From JAUILA01 sp964563925 (GTDB taxonomy: Bacteria; Bacteroidota; Bacteroidia; Cytophagales; Cyclobacteriaceae), in NCBI GenBank assembly GCA_964563925.1, contig CAZLZD010000094.1, positions 1 to 9,020 of the forward strand: a DNA stretch of 9,020 nt, given 5' to 3'. Below are positions 1 to 7,185 of this stretch, in pieces. The position numbers were made by a program, and so were the translations under genes. Below the pieces are notes generated by a model that saw nothing but the letters and a program-made list of their open reading frames with translations, was not told the origin of the DNA and did not search any database. Within the stretch, counting starts at the first letter, position 1. Every line of letters starts with the position of its first letter.

Positions 1-744
1 GACTATCTTTCTGCACGCAGGAAAGAGGTGGTGCTCGACAGTAAGCCGACCATGGAATCCCTGGAGGATATACTTTCATTTCGCCCCAGGGTAGAAAAAA
101 TTGTCATTAAGGATGCAAAACTCCGGACTTTCATTACCGATGAAAATCAGCGTGATGAGATGGTCGCCCACTCATACGACACTACCTATGAAGTAATCCG
201 GAAAAAACAGGATACCCTGGTAATCATGGATGACAGCATTGTGCGGGGAACCACCCTCGAGAAAAGTATTCTCACGATGCTCACACGCCTCAAGCCCAAG
301 AAAGTTGTGGTGGTTTCATCCGCTCCGCAGATCAGGTTTCCTGATTGCTACGGGATTGATATGTCCAAACTCAGTGAGTTTGTGGCTTTCCGGGCCATGG
401 TTGGACTGATTAAGGATCACAACAAGGAGCACATGCTTGGCGAAGTCTACGAACGCTGTAAATGGGCTATTAAAAACCGGGAAGCCGAAAATCCGGTTAA
501 TGCCCTCTACAATGAATTCTCCGATGAGGAATTATCCGAAAAGATCGCTGAAATCGTAAAGCCGGCAGAAATGAAGGCCGACCTTGAAGTGATTTACCAG
601 ACGGTGGACAACCTGCACCTTGCCTGTCCCAATCATTCCGGGGACTGGTACTTTACCGGGAATTTTCCAACCACCGGCGGTATGCGTGTCGCCAATCAGT
701 CCTTTGTAAACTACATGGAAGGAAAGCTGGTCAGGGCCTATTGA
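1..744 (+). CDS. purF: Amidophosphoribosyltransferase, C-terminal part (5' truncated)
   Basis: The frame is open from base 1, so this is the last 247 residues of a longer gene whose start lies outside the window. The protein would transfer ammonia from glutamine to PRPP, the first committed step of purine synthesis, in the cytoplasm. The phosphoribosyltransferase PRPP loop is clear at visible residues 74-86 (VIMDDSIVRGTTL, about bases 220-258). It is preceded by the R-TFI segment (residues 42-46) and followed by the FPDCYGIDM segment typical of the family. The N-terminal glutaminase half is not visible. About 100 residues after the PRTase fold, ending in a glycine-rich NFPTTGG stretch, go beyond the classical PurF C-terminus. 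As I recall, this matches the long (about 600 residue) amidophosphoribosyltransferase-like form of Bacteroidota, which may coexist with a shorter classical PurF. The family is secure; whether this is the main or a second paralog is not. Confidence 0.87.
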   Translation, partial: DYLSARRKEVVLDSKPTMESLEDILSFRPRVEKIVIKDAKLRTFITDENQRDEMVAHSYDTTYEVIRKKQDTLVIMDDSIVRGTTLEKSILTMLTRLKPKKVVVVSSAPQIRFPDCYGIDMSKLSEFVAFRAMVGLIKDHNKEHMLGEVYERCKWAIKNREAENPVNALYNEFSDEELSEKIAEIVKPAEMKADLEVIYQTVDNLHLACPNHSGDWYFTGNFPTTGGMRVANQSFVNYMEGKLVRAY

Positions 745-765
745 TCTCTGCTAATTCAGCAGGGA
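745..765 (+). terminator. Hairpin between convergent stops, possible weak terminator
   Basis: Directly after the amidophosphoribosyltransferase stop, bases 745-752 pair with 758-765 around a 5-nt loop (AATTC). The stem has eight pairs including one G-U on the plus-strand RNA. It covers the 6-bp gap and the last codons of the converging binding-protein gene. No T-tract follows on either strand, so it is not a classical rho-independent terminator. It could stall or protect 3' ends, or be incidental. Confidence 0.3.
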
Positions 766-1587
766 GAGAAAGGCATGACCAAGGTTCTCGGCAATAATCT
801 TTCTGTAGCGGATACTCGTCAGGTATTCCTGGCTCAGGAACTCATTCATGAGAGGACTCCAGTCCGAATTTTTTGCCATGATAAACCCCAGTTGTTCCGC
901 CTCACCGAGTTCAACGGCATGACGTTTTACAGGCATCTTCTTCTTAACTGCATCAAAATATTCGGTAAAATCCAGGATTGTGAACAGGCGGTTGTCGCGC
1001 TGAAGCTTATCAAGGATTAATGCACCCCCTGTAGTGTAGGTTACTTTCAGGTCAGGATAGTAGTTCTCCTTGATCTCGTTGATATACTTCACATGAGTGC
1101 TACCCGTAATGGTTTCAGCACTGAAACCCTGGAATTTGGTCCTGATTTCAGATAACTCATTGAGGGTCGGGGCACTGTTATGGGTAAGGAGGACCATGGG
1201 GTTTTTCATGTATGACGGTGAAAATGCCATATATTTCTTCCTTTCGGTGGTAATACTTACATTCGCCACACCCAATACATGGGGTGATTTCAGCGATTCA
1301 TTCAGAAAATTTGTAAATATCTGCTCCTGACCGACGAACCGTATGGTGATTTCCTTCCCGTACTTGTTCTTCACATAATCTTTAAAATCTGCAAGGATGT
1401 CTGCACAAACACCTTTCATCTCCCCTGAAGCAGGATCTTTGTAAATAAGCCCGGGGGTTTCATAATATACGCAGGCGAGCGTTCCGGCTCCTTCAGCATT
1501 AACTTTCGCCCAGCTGTCGCCCTTGTATTTCTGAGCGATCGAGGCAGTCGAAAAGGTAAGAATCAAACACAACATTATGTATCGCAT
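751..1587 (-). CDS. Periplasmic solute-binding protein, family 3 (orphan)
   Basis: A 278-residue exported protein of the extracellular solute-binding family 3 type, which normally binds amino acids or other small polar solutes and hands them to an ABC permease. A signal peptide fills residues 1-18 (MRYIMLCLILTFSTASIA, then Q), with an ordinary signal peptidase I site and no lipobox, so the mature protein should be soluble in the periplasm. Family signs are the GEMKGVCADILADF segment (55-68), where substrate-specific lobe 1 starts, and SITTERKKYMAFSPSYMKNP (111-130), the counterpart of the usual T-ER-----FS-PY signature. Length is normal for the family. It lies 54 bp downstream of the glycosyltransferase gene on the same strand and may be the last gene of that transcript. 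No permease or ATPase gene is nearby, so it may serve a distant transporter or act as a sensor or scavenger. The ligand cannot be read from the sequence. The start is the first Met before the hydrophobic core; no clear Shine-Dalgarno precedes it. Confidence 0.8.
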   Translation of the reverse strand: MRYIMLCLILTFSTASIAQKYKGDSWAKVNAEGAGTLACVYYETPGLIYKDPASGEMKGVCADILADFKDYVKNKYGKEITIRFVGQEQIFTNFLNESLKSPHVLGVANVSITTERKKYMAFSPSYMKNPMVLLTHNSAPTLNELSEIRTKFQGFSAETITGSTHVKYINEIKENYYPDLKVTYTTGGALILDKLQRDNRLFTILDFTEYFDAVKKKMPVKRHAVELGEAEQLGFIMAKNSDWSPLMNEFLSQEYLTSIRYRKIIAENLGHAFLSLLN

Positions 1588-1641
1588 GATTTCTATTGAT
1601 GGTCTTAGGCCATACTACGAAATCCCCGATGGACAAACCTT

Positions 1642-2649
1642 TCAAGGTAAGTAAAAATCAAAATTTACATCATTCATGCATTTGAAGTGACCTTTCGGAC
1701 ATTTGTCATATCCGATTTTACTGCATGGCCGGCAGTCAAGCCGGTTATTTTCGAAAACAGTGAATTTGGTTCGATAGGGATACATACCGAATTGAGGAAT
1801 GGTATTTCCCCAAATGCTGAATATGGGCTTCTTGAATGCTGCGGCAATATGCATCAGCCCGGTATCATGTGTAAATACATGAGTGGCCTGCTTTACAAGG
1901 GATGCCGACTGGTTCAGGGAGTATTTACCACACCCGTTAAGGATCACAGATTTTTTATTGAGTTCGGTCAGGCCTTCCTCATAAGGAGCAGAACGGTCGG
2001 TTTTACGGAAGAAGGAGACGATTCGTTCCGCCATCGCAGCATCCCCGGGTCCGCCGAGTAACAGGATGGGCTTATTTATCTTATCACATAATTCCACCAT
2101 GCGTTTAAAAGGAAGGCGTTTGGTAGCATGTTGCGCCCCGATCGCATAAACGACGTATTCTTTATTGAAAGGCTCAGGAAGCGTTGACTTGGGCACAAAT
2201 TCATCATCCGGGATAAAATAGTCAAGTCCGAGCTGATCCATCCTGATACCCAACGGCCTTGCGGCATCCAGGTAACGGTCCACAATATGACGGTTCGGCA
2301 GCTTGTTGATCTTGAGGTTAACCATCAGCCACTTTCTGAAATTGATCTTATCAAAGGAATGGGACGGAATTCGGAGCATACCTTTAATAATCGAAGTCCG
2401 AAGGTTATGGTGTAAATCTATTATAAGATCAAATTTTTCCTTTTTCAGCTCGGAGATAAGGCCCCTCAGCCCGTTGTCAAGGACGTGCAGTTTATCGATA
2501 TAAGGATTTTCCCGGAGAATGGGCGCATAACCGGGCTTGGTACAGTAATGAACTTTGCAGTCCAGCTGGGTTTTTATTGTCCGGATGACGGGAGTGGTCA
2601 GGACAATGTCCCCGATAGAGGAAAACCGGATGATCAGGATTTTCTTCAT
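1642..2649 (-). CDS. Glycosyltransferase family 9 (heptosyltransferase-like)
   Basis: A 335-residue GT-B enzyme of family 9, the ADP-heptose:LPS heptosyltransferase group (WaaC/WaaF/WaaQ-like), expected at the cytoplasmic face of the inner membrane, where it builds LPS core or a related surface glycan. The N-terminus carries the family acceptor-side motif RFSSIGDIVLTTP (8-20), with D14 in the position of the presumed catalytic aspartate. DLHHNLRT is at 78-85. The nucleotide-sugar half has GAQHATKRLP (171-180), LLGGPGD (197-203) and HDTGLMHIAAA (261-271), the usual donor-site motif. A cysteine-rich tail (C306, C309, C317, C324) is common in this family and may hold a metal or disulfides. The protein ends only 11 residues after the last cysteine, a rather short tail. 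The ATG overlaps the polX stop (ATGA), suggesting translational coupling. Donor and acceptor are not determinable, so no symbol is given. Confidence 0.9.
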   Translation of the reverse strand: MKKILIIRFSSIGDIVLTTPVIRTIKTQLDCKVHYCTKPGYAPILRENPYIDKLHVLDNGLRGLISELKKEKFDLIIDLHHNLRTSIIKGMLRIPSHSFDKINFRKWLMVNLKINKLPNRHIVDRYLDAARPLGIRMDQLGLDYFIPDDEFVPKSTLPEPFNKEYVVYAIGAQHATKRLPFKRMVELCDKINKPILLLGGPGDAAMAERIVSFFRKTDRSAPYEEGLTELNKKSVILNGCGKYSLNQSASLVKQATHVFTHDTGLMHIAAAFKKPIFSIWGNTIPQFGMYPYRTKFTVFENNRLDCRPCSKIGYDKCPKGHFKCMNDVNFDFYLP

Positions 2650-4331
2650 GCCCTGGATAATGCGTTTTCTTTGCGTTCCTGGAAATAGGAGGTAAGCTGC
2701 TCAAGGGAAAATGAGGACAGGTTATTCTCTGTTTTGAGCAATCCCTTTCTGGCCTGGTCCACCCCGAATTGAATGTCGCGCATACCCTCAATGGAATGCG
2801 CATCCGGGTTGATGCTGGTCTTAATCCCTGATTCCTGCATCCGGGAAAGCCAGTGCCAGTCGACATCCAGGCGGTTTGGGTTGGCATTCAGTTCGATGGC
2901 CACATTATTTTCTGCGCACGCTTCAAGGATATATTCCATGTGAACAGGATAACCAGGACGTCGCAGAAGCAGTCGGCCGGTCATATGACCCAGGATAGTG
3001 GTATAAGGACTCTGTATGGCGCGCAGGAGCCTTTTGGTAGCGGTTTCCGCATCCATCTGCAGCACGGAATGAACAGAGCAAATTATGAAATCGAAGGACT
3101 CCAGCACCTCATCTTCGTAATCCAGTCTGCCATCCGGAAGTATGTCGCACTCGATTCCCTTAAATATCCTGAATCCTGACATGCGTTCATTGAGCCTGTC
3201 GATTTCCTCATGCTGTTGCCGTATTCGGTTTTCAAAAAGGCCGTTAGCATAAAAAAAGGATGATTTGCTGTGATCGGTAATTCCGAGGTAGGAATATCCC
3301 ATTTTCTTTGCGGCATCTGCCATTTCTTCCAGCGTGTTTCTGCCGTCACTGTATGAACTGTGCGCGTGCAGAACCCCATGGATGTCGGAATGTGTGACAA
3401 TCTTCTCCATATCCTGCGACTGCATCGTGACCGGTGCCGAATCTTCCCTCATTTCAGGGGGATAAAAAACTACCCCGGCTGACTTATAGATATCAGTTTC
3501 ATTGGTCAGTTCCCCGGTGGCCGCCCCAAGCATCTCTTCCACATGAAGGGCCGAACCGGTTGACTTAAAAAGTTCAATTTCAAAATCTTCTTCTTCCGCC
3601 AGCCTTACCCAGACCGGCATACCGGAATCTGAATAACGGCCACGAAGGATATACGGGCTGCATTCCCTGGGCAGCAATTCTATTTCCGGTGATTGTTTGA
3701 GAAAAATAAGGGCTTTTTGTTTTTTTCGTTCACCCAGGACCTCAATCCGGTCAATCACCTGGCACTTTCTGCGCAGGGCACCTGTAATCTCCCAGCGGCT
3801 TTCAGGATATTCGTCCTGCAGGGACTTCAGCAATGCTTCAGCACGCTCCATTGCTTCAGGATAGCGCATTTTATCTTTTTGGGACAAGTAAAACCGGAGT
3901 GCTTCCGATAAATTGTTCGTTGTTTTTTCACCAAACCCTTTTACCCCTGAAAGATTGCCCGATTCAATTTCTTCCCCGAGGCGGTCAGGTGAATCAATAC
4001 CAAGCTCCTGCCACAGTGCCTTTACTTTTTTGGCACCCAGTCCCGGAAGCTTGCTGATTTCCAGTATACCCGGAGGAGTTTTGTCCAGCAGTGCCTGCAG
4101 GTCGCTGCATGTACCCTGGTTAAGCAGCTCATCAATATGCCCGGCAATGCTCTTTCCCACTCCGTCAATTTTCTCCAGATCAGCCCGGCTGCAGTCAGAC
4201 AGCTTTTTACCCGCACGTTCCAGGGAAAATATTGCGTTATTCAGGGCCCTTACCTTAAACGGATTGACGTCATGAATTTCCGATAGTTTAGCCAGTGTTT
4301 TAAGATTTGCTATAATTTCTTTATTCTCCAC
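2646..4331 (-). CDS. polX: PolX-type protein: degenerate X-family polymerase plus PHP nuclease
   Basis: A 561-residue bacterial PolX, the right length for the family, which normally works in base-excision repair with gap-filling polymerase and PHP-linked 3'-5' exonuclease or AP endonuclease activity. Helix-hairpin-helix elements are near 53-70, 92-112 and 127-145. The polymerase region follows, but its usual GS--RR----DID appears as G184-A185-L-R187-R188 with R195 and E197 where the first two catalytic aspartates belong. The third aspartate position, in the strand MPVWVRL, is R243. TGSALH (258-263) stands for the usual TGS-EHN. By contrast the PHP domain (about 318-540) keeps its ligands: H322, H324, D329, D353-H354, E394, H421, H449, D510 and H512. 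The start is GTG: an in-frame stop lies upstream, no in-frame ATG occurs before residue 155, and the first residues match the family N-terminus. The gene heads the cluster and overlaps the glycosyltransferase by 4 bp. I infer a nuclease or DNA-binding role with polymerase activity lost. Confidence 0.93.
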   Translation of the reverse strand: MENKEIIANLKTLAKLSEIHDVNPFKVRALNNAIFSLERAGKKLSDCSRADLEKIDGVGKSIAGHIDELLNQGTCSDLQALLDKTPPGILEISKLPGLGAKKVKALWQELGIDSPDRLGEEIESGNLSGVKGFGEKTTNNLSEALRFYLSQKDKMRYPEAMERAEALLKSLQDEYPESRWEITGALRRKCQVIDRIEVLGERKKQKALIFLKQSPEIELLPRECSPYILRGRYSDSGMPVWVRLAEEEDFEIELFKSTGSALHVEEMLGAATGELTNETDIYKSAGVVFYPPEMREDSAPVTMQSQDMEKIVTHSDIHGVLHAHSSYSDGRNTLEEMADAAKKMGYSYLGITDHSKSSFFYANGLFENRIRQQHEEIDRLNERMSGFRIFKGIECDILPDGRLDYEDEVLESFDFIICSVHSVLQMDAETATKRLLRAIQSPYTTILGHMTGRLLLRRPGYPVHMEYILEACAENNVAIELNANPNRLDVDWHWLSRMQESGIKTSINPDAHSIEGMRDIQFGVDQARKGLLKTENNLSSFSLEQLTSYFQERKENALSRA

Positions 4332-4344
4332 AGACGGTATAATT

Positions 4345-4377
4345 TTTGTGCCGTATAAAGGTAATTATGTAAATTTA
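4345..4377 (+). promoter_or_regulatory. Bacteroidetes-type promoter candidate for the secreted protein
   Basis: TTTG at 4345-4348, a 21-nt spacer, and TAAATTTA at 4370-4377 fit the Bacteroidetes -33 TTTG / -7 TAnnTTTG pattern with one mismatch at the last -7 base. Transcription would start near 4383-4385, giving a leader of about 60 nt before the ATG at 4443. It overlaps the minus-strand promoter candidate. The region is AT-rich, so chance matches are possible. Confidence 0.45.
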
Positions 4378-4388
4378 ATTAATACAAA
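4356..4388 (-). promoter_or_regulatory. Bacteroidetes-type promoter candidate for polX
   Basis: Read on the minus strand, TTTG (4388-4385) is followed after 21 nt by TACCTTTA (4363-4356), one mismatch from the -7 consensus TAnnTTTG. The predicted start near 4350 gives a leader of about 20 nt before the GTG at 4331. It would drive polX, the overlapping glycosyltransferase gene and perhaps the binding-protein gene. It is interleaved with the divergent plus-strand candidate, so the two may compete for polymerase. Confidence 0.45.
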
Positions 4389-4428
4389 CTGTATCTTCCA
4401 CGGGATTCACCCATAATCATGGAAATGC

Positions 4429-4437
4429 AGGAAAGGA
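4429..4437 (+). promoter_or_regulatory. Shine-Dalgarno-like site that decides the start at 4443
   Basis: AGGAAAGGA ends 5 nt before the ATG at 4443. In-frame ATGs at 4419 and 4425 would put eight charged or polar residues before the signal peptide and have no such site upstream. Bacteroidota often use little Shine-Dalgarno pairing, so this supports rather than proves the start. Confidence 0.6.
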
Positions 4438-4442
4438 ACAAT

Positions 4443-6035
4443 ATGAATAAACTGATCGTCTTATTTCTCGCATTGATCCTGCATGGCTCAGCCATGGCAC
4501 AGATGGAGCAGGTGGTTCGGTATGAGCACCCCAAGGAAGACGAGGATGATTTTTTTACGACTATCGCATGTGGCGAATACGGGTTGCTGATCGTGGAGGA
4601 AGACCATGTCCGTGGTAAGGCAGAAACCTGGATTATGACTGGGCTGGATACGGCCTTGAATGAAATGTGGGAGTTACGGCTGTCCATTGATTACCAGTAT
4701 GAGTTCAAGGCATTTGATAGTTTCCGGGAGAATATATATCTGATTTTCCAGGAAGCTGATCGCGTCATCGCCGATTACAGGGTAGTGAAAATAAACATTG
4801 AGCGGGGAACCATGGTCACCTTTGAGGTGTCAAACGAAATCGCCTTTGAGATGACCAATATTATTGCCATTCAGGACAGGATCATTCTTGGCGGATATGT
4901 GCGTTACAGCCCGACATTACTAAGTTATACCATAGGGGAGAGCAGCTTTCAGGTCGTGCCGGGCTCCTTTAAAGATAAGAGTGATATTGTCGATTTACGT
5001 GCCAATGGGGAGGATACCTATAATATCCTGACCCGTGAAAGTGCTTATACCGGTCCTTTCATGCGCCTAAGGACGTACAGCTATACCTCGGAGATGCTTT
5101 TCGAACGTACGATCGAAATGGACCGGAACTATGAGGTCATTGATGGGACTTCCATAGGATTTGTTGAAGGCAATATTGCCGTGGTCGGTACCTATGGTGC
5201 CAGGAATTCAAAATATGTACAGGGCCTGTATTTTGCCCTCGTTAAGCCGTCGGGTCAGGAGAATGTGATCAAATACAATGACCTGAGTGAATTTGAGCAT
5301 TTCTTTGCCTATACCGATTCGGAAAGAAGGGCCGCCCGGCTTAAGGAGAAAGCCGAGCAAATGTCGGATCGCGGAAAAGAACTCAAAGTAGGTGTACGCC
5401 TTTACATGCACGATGTGATCAAGCTGGACGATTCATTCCTTATGGTCGCCGATGTATACGATGTACGTTACGATGGGAACGGAATAAACAGGTATCTGAC
5501 CAGACCGGCATACTCCATGTATGACATACGGGCATTGCCACGTGGCAGGTATTATTACAATGATTACCAGCAGGGCGGACCTGCAGACTATACCACCATT
5601 AGTTATGAATACCTCGCCGCGCTGGCCATAGATATGGATGCCAGGGGCAATATCATCTGGGATAACAGTATCCTGGTGGAAGACAAGGAACGATTCATAC
5701 TGGATGACCTGGTCGATGTTTACCCGGGTCCGGATTCACTGTATATGGCCTATAAAGATGAAGAGGAGATTGTCTACAAAGGGATTCCGTACAGCGGACA
5801 GGCGGTCGATGAATCGAGGGTTCCCATTACCATGAAAAATCCGTCAGATAACCTGCGTAGCACGACTGAGTCAGAAACAGGGGAATTGCGCCACTGGTAC
5901 GGAAACAATTTCTTTGTCTGGGGCTACCAGAAAATCAATGACCGTAATGTCAGGGGCAGTGAAGGCAGACGGGATGTTATTTACATCAACAAGCTGCGTT
6001 TTCCTGAGGCAGCCAGCCGGAATTTAATGGAATGA
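4443..6035 (+). CDS. Uncharacterised secreted protein, probable beta-propeller-like
   Basis: I do not recognise the family. The 530-residue product starts with a signal peptide (MNKLIVLFLALILHGSAMA, cleavage before Q20) and no lipobox, so it should be periplasmic, outer-membrane-associated or secreted. From about 25 to 280 the sequence alternates short hydrophobic strands with turns in loosely repeated units: GEYGLLIVEED (44-54), ENIYLIFQEAD (96-106), DRIILGGYVR (145-154), GNIAVVGTYG (243-252). The pattern suggests propeller blades. A charged, probably helical segment (about 293-314) interrupts it, then a Tyr/Arg/Gly-rich stretch (about 357-380), then further strand-like units with an AIDMDARGNIIWDN repeat-like turn (395-408). 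No catalytic motif, transmembrane segment or typical C-terminal sorting domain is visible. An in-frame ATG at 4419 is an alternative start, but the Shine-Dalgarno-like site and signal peptide favour 4443. It is divergent from polX and convergent with the E1 beta gene, so it is probably transcribed alone. Confidence 0.82.
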   Translation: MNKLIVLFLALILHGSAMAQMEQVVRYEHPKEDEDDFFTTIACGEYGLLIVEEDHVRGKAETWIMTGLDTALNEMWELRLSIDYQYEFKAFDSFRENIYLIFQEADRVIADYRVVKINIERGTMVTFEVSNEIAFEMTNIIAIQDRIILGGYVRYSPTLLSYTIGESSFQVVPGSFKDKSDIVDLRANGEDTYNILTRESAYTGPFMRLRTYSYTSEMLFERTIEMDRNYEVIDGTSIGFVEGNIAVVGTYGARNSKYVQGLYFALVKPSGQENVIKYNDLSEFEHFFAYTDSERRAARLKEKAEQMSDRGKELKVGVRLYMHDVIKLDDSFLMVADVYDVRYDGNGINRYLTRPAYSMYDIRALPRGRYYYNDYQQGGPADYTTISYEYLAALAIDMDARGNIIWDNSILVEDKERFILDDLVDVYPGPDSLYMAYKDEEEIVYKGIPYSGQAVDESRVPITMKNPSDNLRSTTESETGELRHWYGNNFFVWGYQKINDRNVRGSEGRRDVIYINKLRFPEAASRNLME

Positions 6036-6116
6036 TCTTATAAACGCGTTAATCGTGCCTGCCTGATTAGTACAAACAGGGGAGGGGGTACAGATCCCTG
6101 ATACTTCCGGGGAGAA

Positions 6117-7097
6117 TTATTTCGCGTAAGTAACGCTCTTGACAGCTTCGATGGTACGCTTTACGTTGGGAAGAATCTCCTCGATGAGTGTTGGCGCATA
6201 GGGCAAAGGCAAGTCAAGACTGTTTACGCGGTGGACAGGAGCATCGAGGTAATCAAATGCATATTTTTGCACGTGATAGGAAATCTCCGAGCTGATGGCG
6301 GCCAGCGGCCATGCTTCTTCCACAATAACCAGCCTGTTTGTTTTCTTCACTGATTTGACAACCGTTTCATAATCAAGGGGCCTTACGGTTCGCATGTCAA
6401 TAACCTCTGCCGAGATCCCATCTTTTTCAAGCTCTTCAGCGGCCTCCAGTGCCACTTTCATGATCTTGCCGAATGAAACCAGGGTGACGTCGGTGCCTTC
6501 CCTTTTTATATCAGCCACACCCAGTGGTATCAGGTATTCTCCCTCAGGTACTTCTCCCTTATCTCCGTACATGAGTTCCGATTCCATGAAAATCGTAGGA
6601 TCATTATCCCGGATGGAAGATTTAAGAAGGCCTTTGGCATCCTTCGGGTTTGAGGGTACAACCACTTTCAGTCCTGGCGTGTTGGCATACCAGTTTTCAA
6701 AATTCTGAGAGTGTTGAGAACTCAGCATTCCGGCATTTCCTGTTGGTCCGCGAAACACCATCGGAATATTGAACTGACCGCCAGACATTGACATCATTTT
6801 GGCGGCACCGTTGATTACCTGGTCAATGGCGACCAGTGAGAAATTGAACGTCATAAACTCCACGATGGGGCGTAGCCCGTTCATGGCAGCTCCGACACCT
6901 ACCCCGGCGAAACCTAATTCTGCAATCGGGGTATCAATCACCCGTTCGGGTCCAAATTCATCCAGCATACCCTGGCTGACCTTATATGCACCATTGTACT
7001 CGGCCACTTCTTCTCCCATTAGGAATACTTTGGGATCACGACGCATTTCTTCGCTCATCGCTTCGCCTAATGCCTCTCTGAATTGGATTTCTCTCAT
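6117..7097 (-). CDS. pdhB: Pyruvate dehydrogenase E1 component, beta subunit
   Basis: A 326-residue transketolase-like beta subunit of the alpha2-beta2 thiamine-diphosphate dehydrogenase. With the alpha subunit it decarboxylates pyruvate and acetylates lipoyl-E2, feeding acetyl-CoA to the TCA cycle in the cytoplasm. Recognisable segments are MGEEVAEYNGAYKVSQGM (27-44), RVIDTPIAELGFAGVGVGAA (52-71) with E60 as the glutamate that contacts the ThDP pyrimidine, and FRGPTG followed by SSQHSQ (115-131). The C-terminal transketolase domain runs from about 200, with VIDMRTVRPLD (232-242) and VIVEEAWP (257-264). The sequence resembles pyruvate rather than branched-chain beta subunits, though a 2-oxoacid dehydrogenase of another specificity cannot be wholly excluded. 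The frame is open to a Met at 7136, but that start would lie within the promoter candidate. MREIQFREALGEAM is the normal N-terminus, so 7097 is chosen. No alpha or E2 gene is adjacent. Confidence 0.94.
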   Translation of the reverse strand: MREIQFREALGEAMSEEMRRDPKVFLMGEEVAEYNGAYKVSQGMLDEFGPERVIDTPIAELGFAGVGVGAAMNGLRPIVEFMTFNFSLVAIDQVINGAAKMMSMSGGQFNIPMVFRGPTGNAGMLSSQHSQNFENWYANTPGLKVVVPSNPKDAKGLLKSSIRDNDPTIFMESELMYGDKGEVPEGEYLIPLGVADIKREGTDVTLVSFGKIMKVALEAAEELEKDGISAEVIDMRTVRPLDYETVVKSVKKTNRLVIVEEAWPLAAISSEISYHVQKYAFDYLDAPVHRVNSLDLPLPYAPTLIEEILPNVKRTIEAVKSVTYAK

Positions 7098-7124
7098 GAT
7101 TGGATTGTTCAATTTTCGCGGGTG

Positions 7125-7155
7125 TAAAAATAGCACTCAGTCTGCATACCACAAA
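7125..7155 (-). promoter_or_regulatory. Bacteroidetes-type promoter candidate for pdhB
   Basis: On the minus strand TTTG (7155-7152) is followed after 19 nt by TATTTTTA (7132-7125), matching TTTG / TAnnTTTG except for the final base. The predicted start near 7119 leaves about 20 nt of leader before the ATG at 7097. It sits just past the upstream gene's terminator, as expected for an independent transcription unit. Confidence 0.55.
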
Positions 7156-7185
7156 GCAGGGATGAATAAAACATCGGTATAAACT

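Noticed and set aside
775..1330. Plus-strand open frames at 775-1020 and 1097-1330
   Set aside because: They lie entirely antisense to the solute-binding protein, whose signal peptide and family motifs are clear, and their translations show no coherent domain.
1588..1641. Separate promoter for the solute-binding protein
   Set aside because: A minus-strand TTTG is present just past the glycosyltransferase stop, but no TAnnTTTG-like element follows at the right distance.
2492..2887. Minus-strand frame covering the polX/glycosyltransferase junction, considered as a small overlapping gene
   Set aside because: It is a shifted frame over two genes with strong family matches in their own frames, and its translation is low in domain-like character.
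3913..4275. Plus-strand 120-codon frame antisense to the polX 5' part
   Set aside because: The translation is Ser/Pro-rich with no motif, as expected from the antisense of an HhH coding region.
6036..6116. Terminator between the secreted-protein gene and pdhB
   Set aside because: Only short, poorly placed pairings such as AGGG/CCCT around a 9-nt loop are visible, with no T-tract on either strand.
7098..7136. Longer pdhB start at 7136 adding 13 residues
   Set aside because: It would begin within the promoter candidate, and the added residues do not belong to the family N-terminus; MREIQFREAL at 7097 does.
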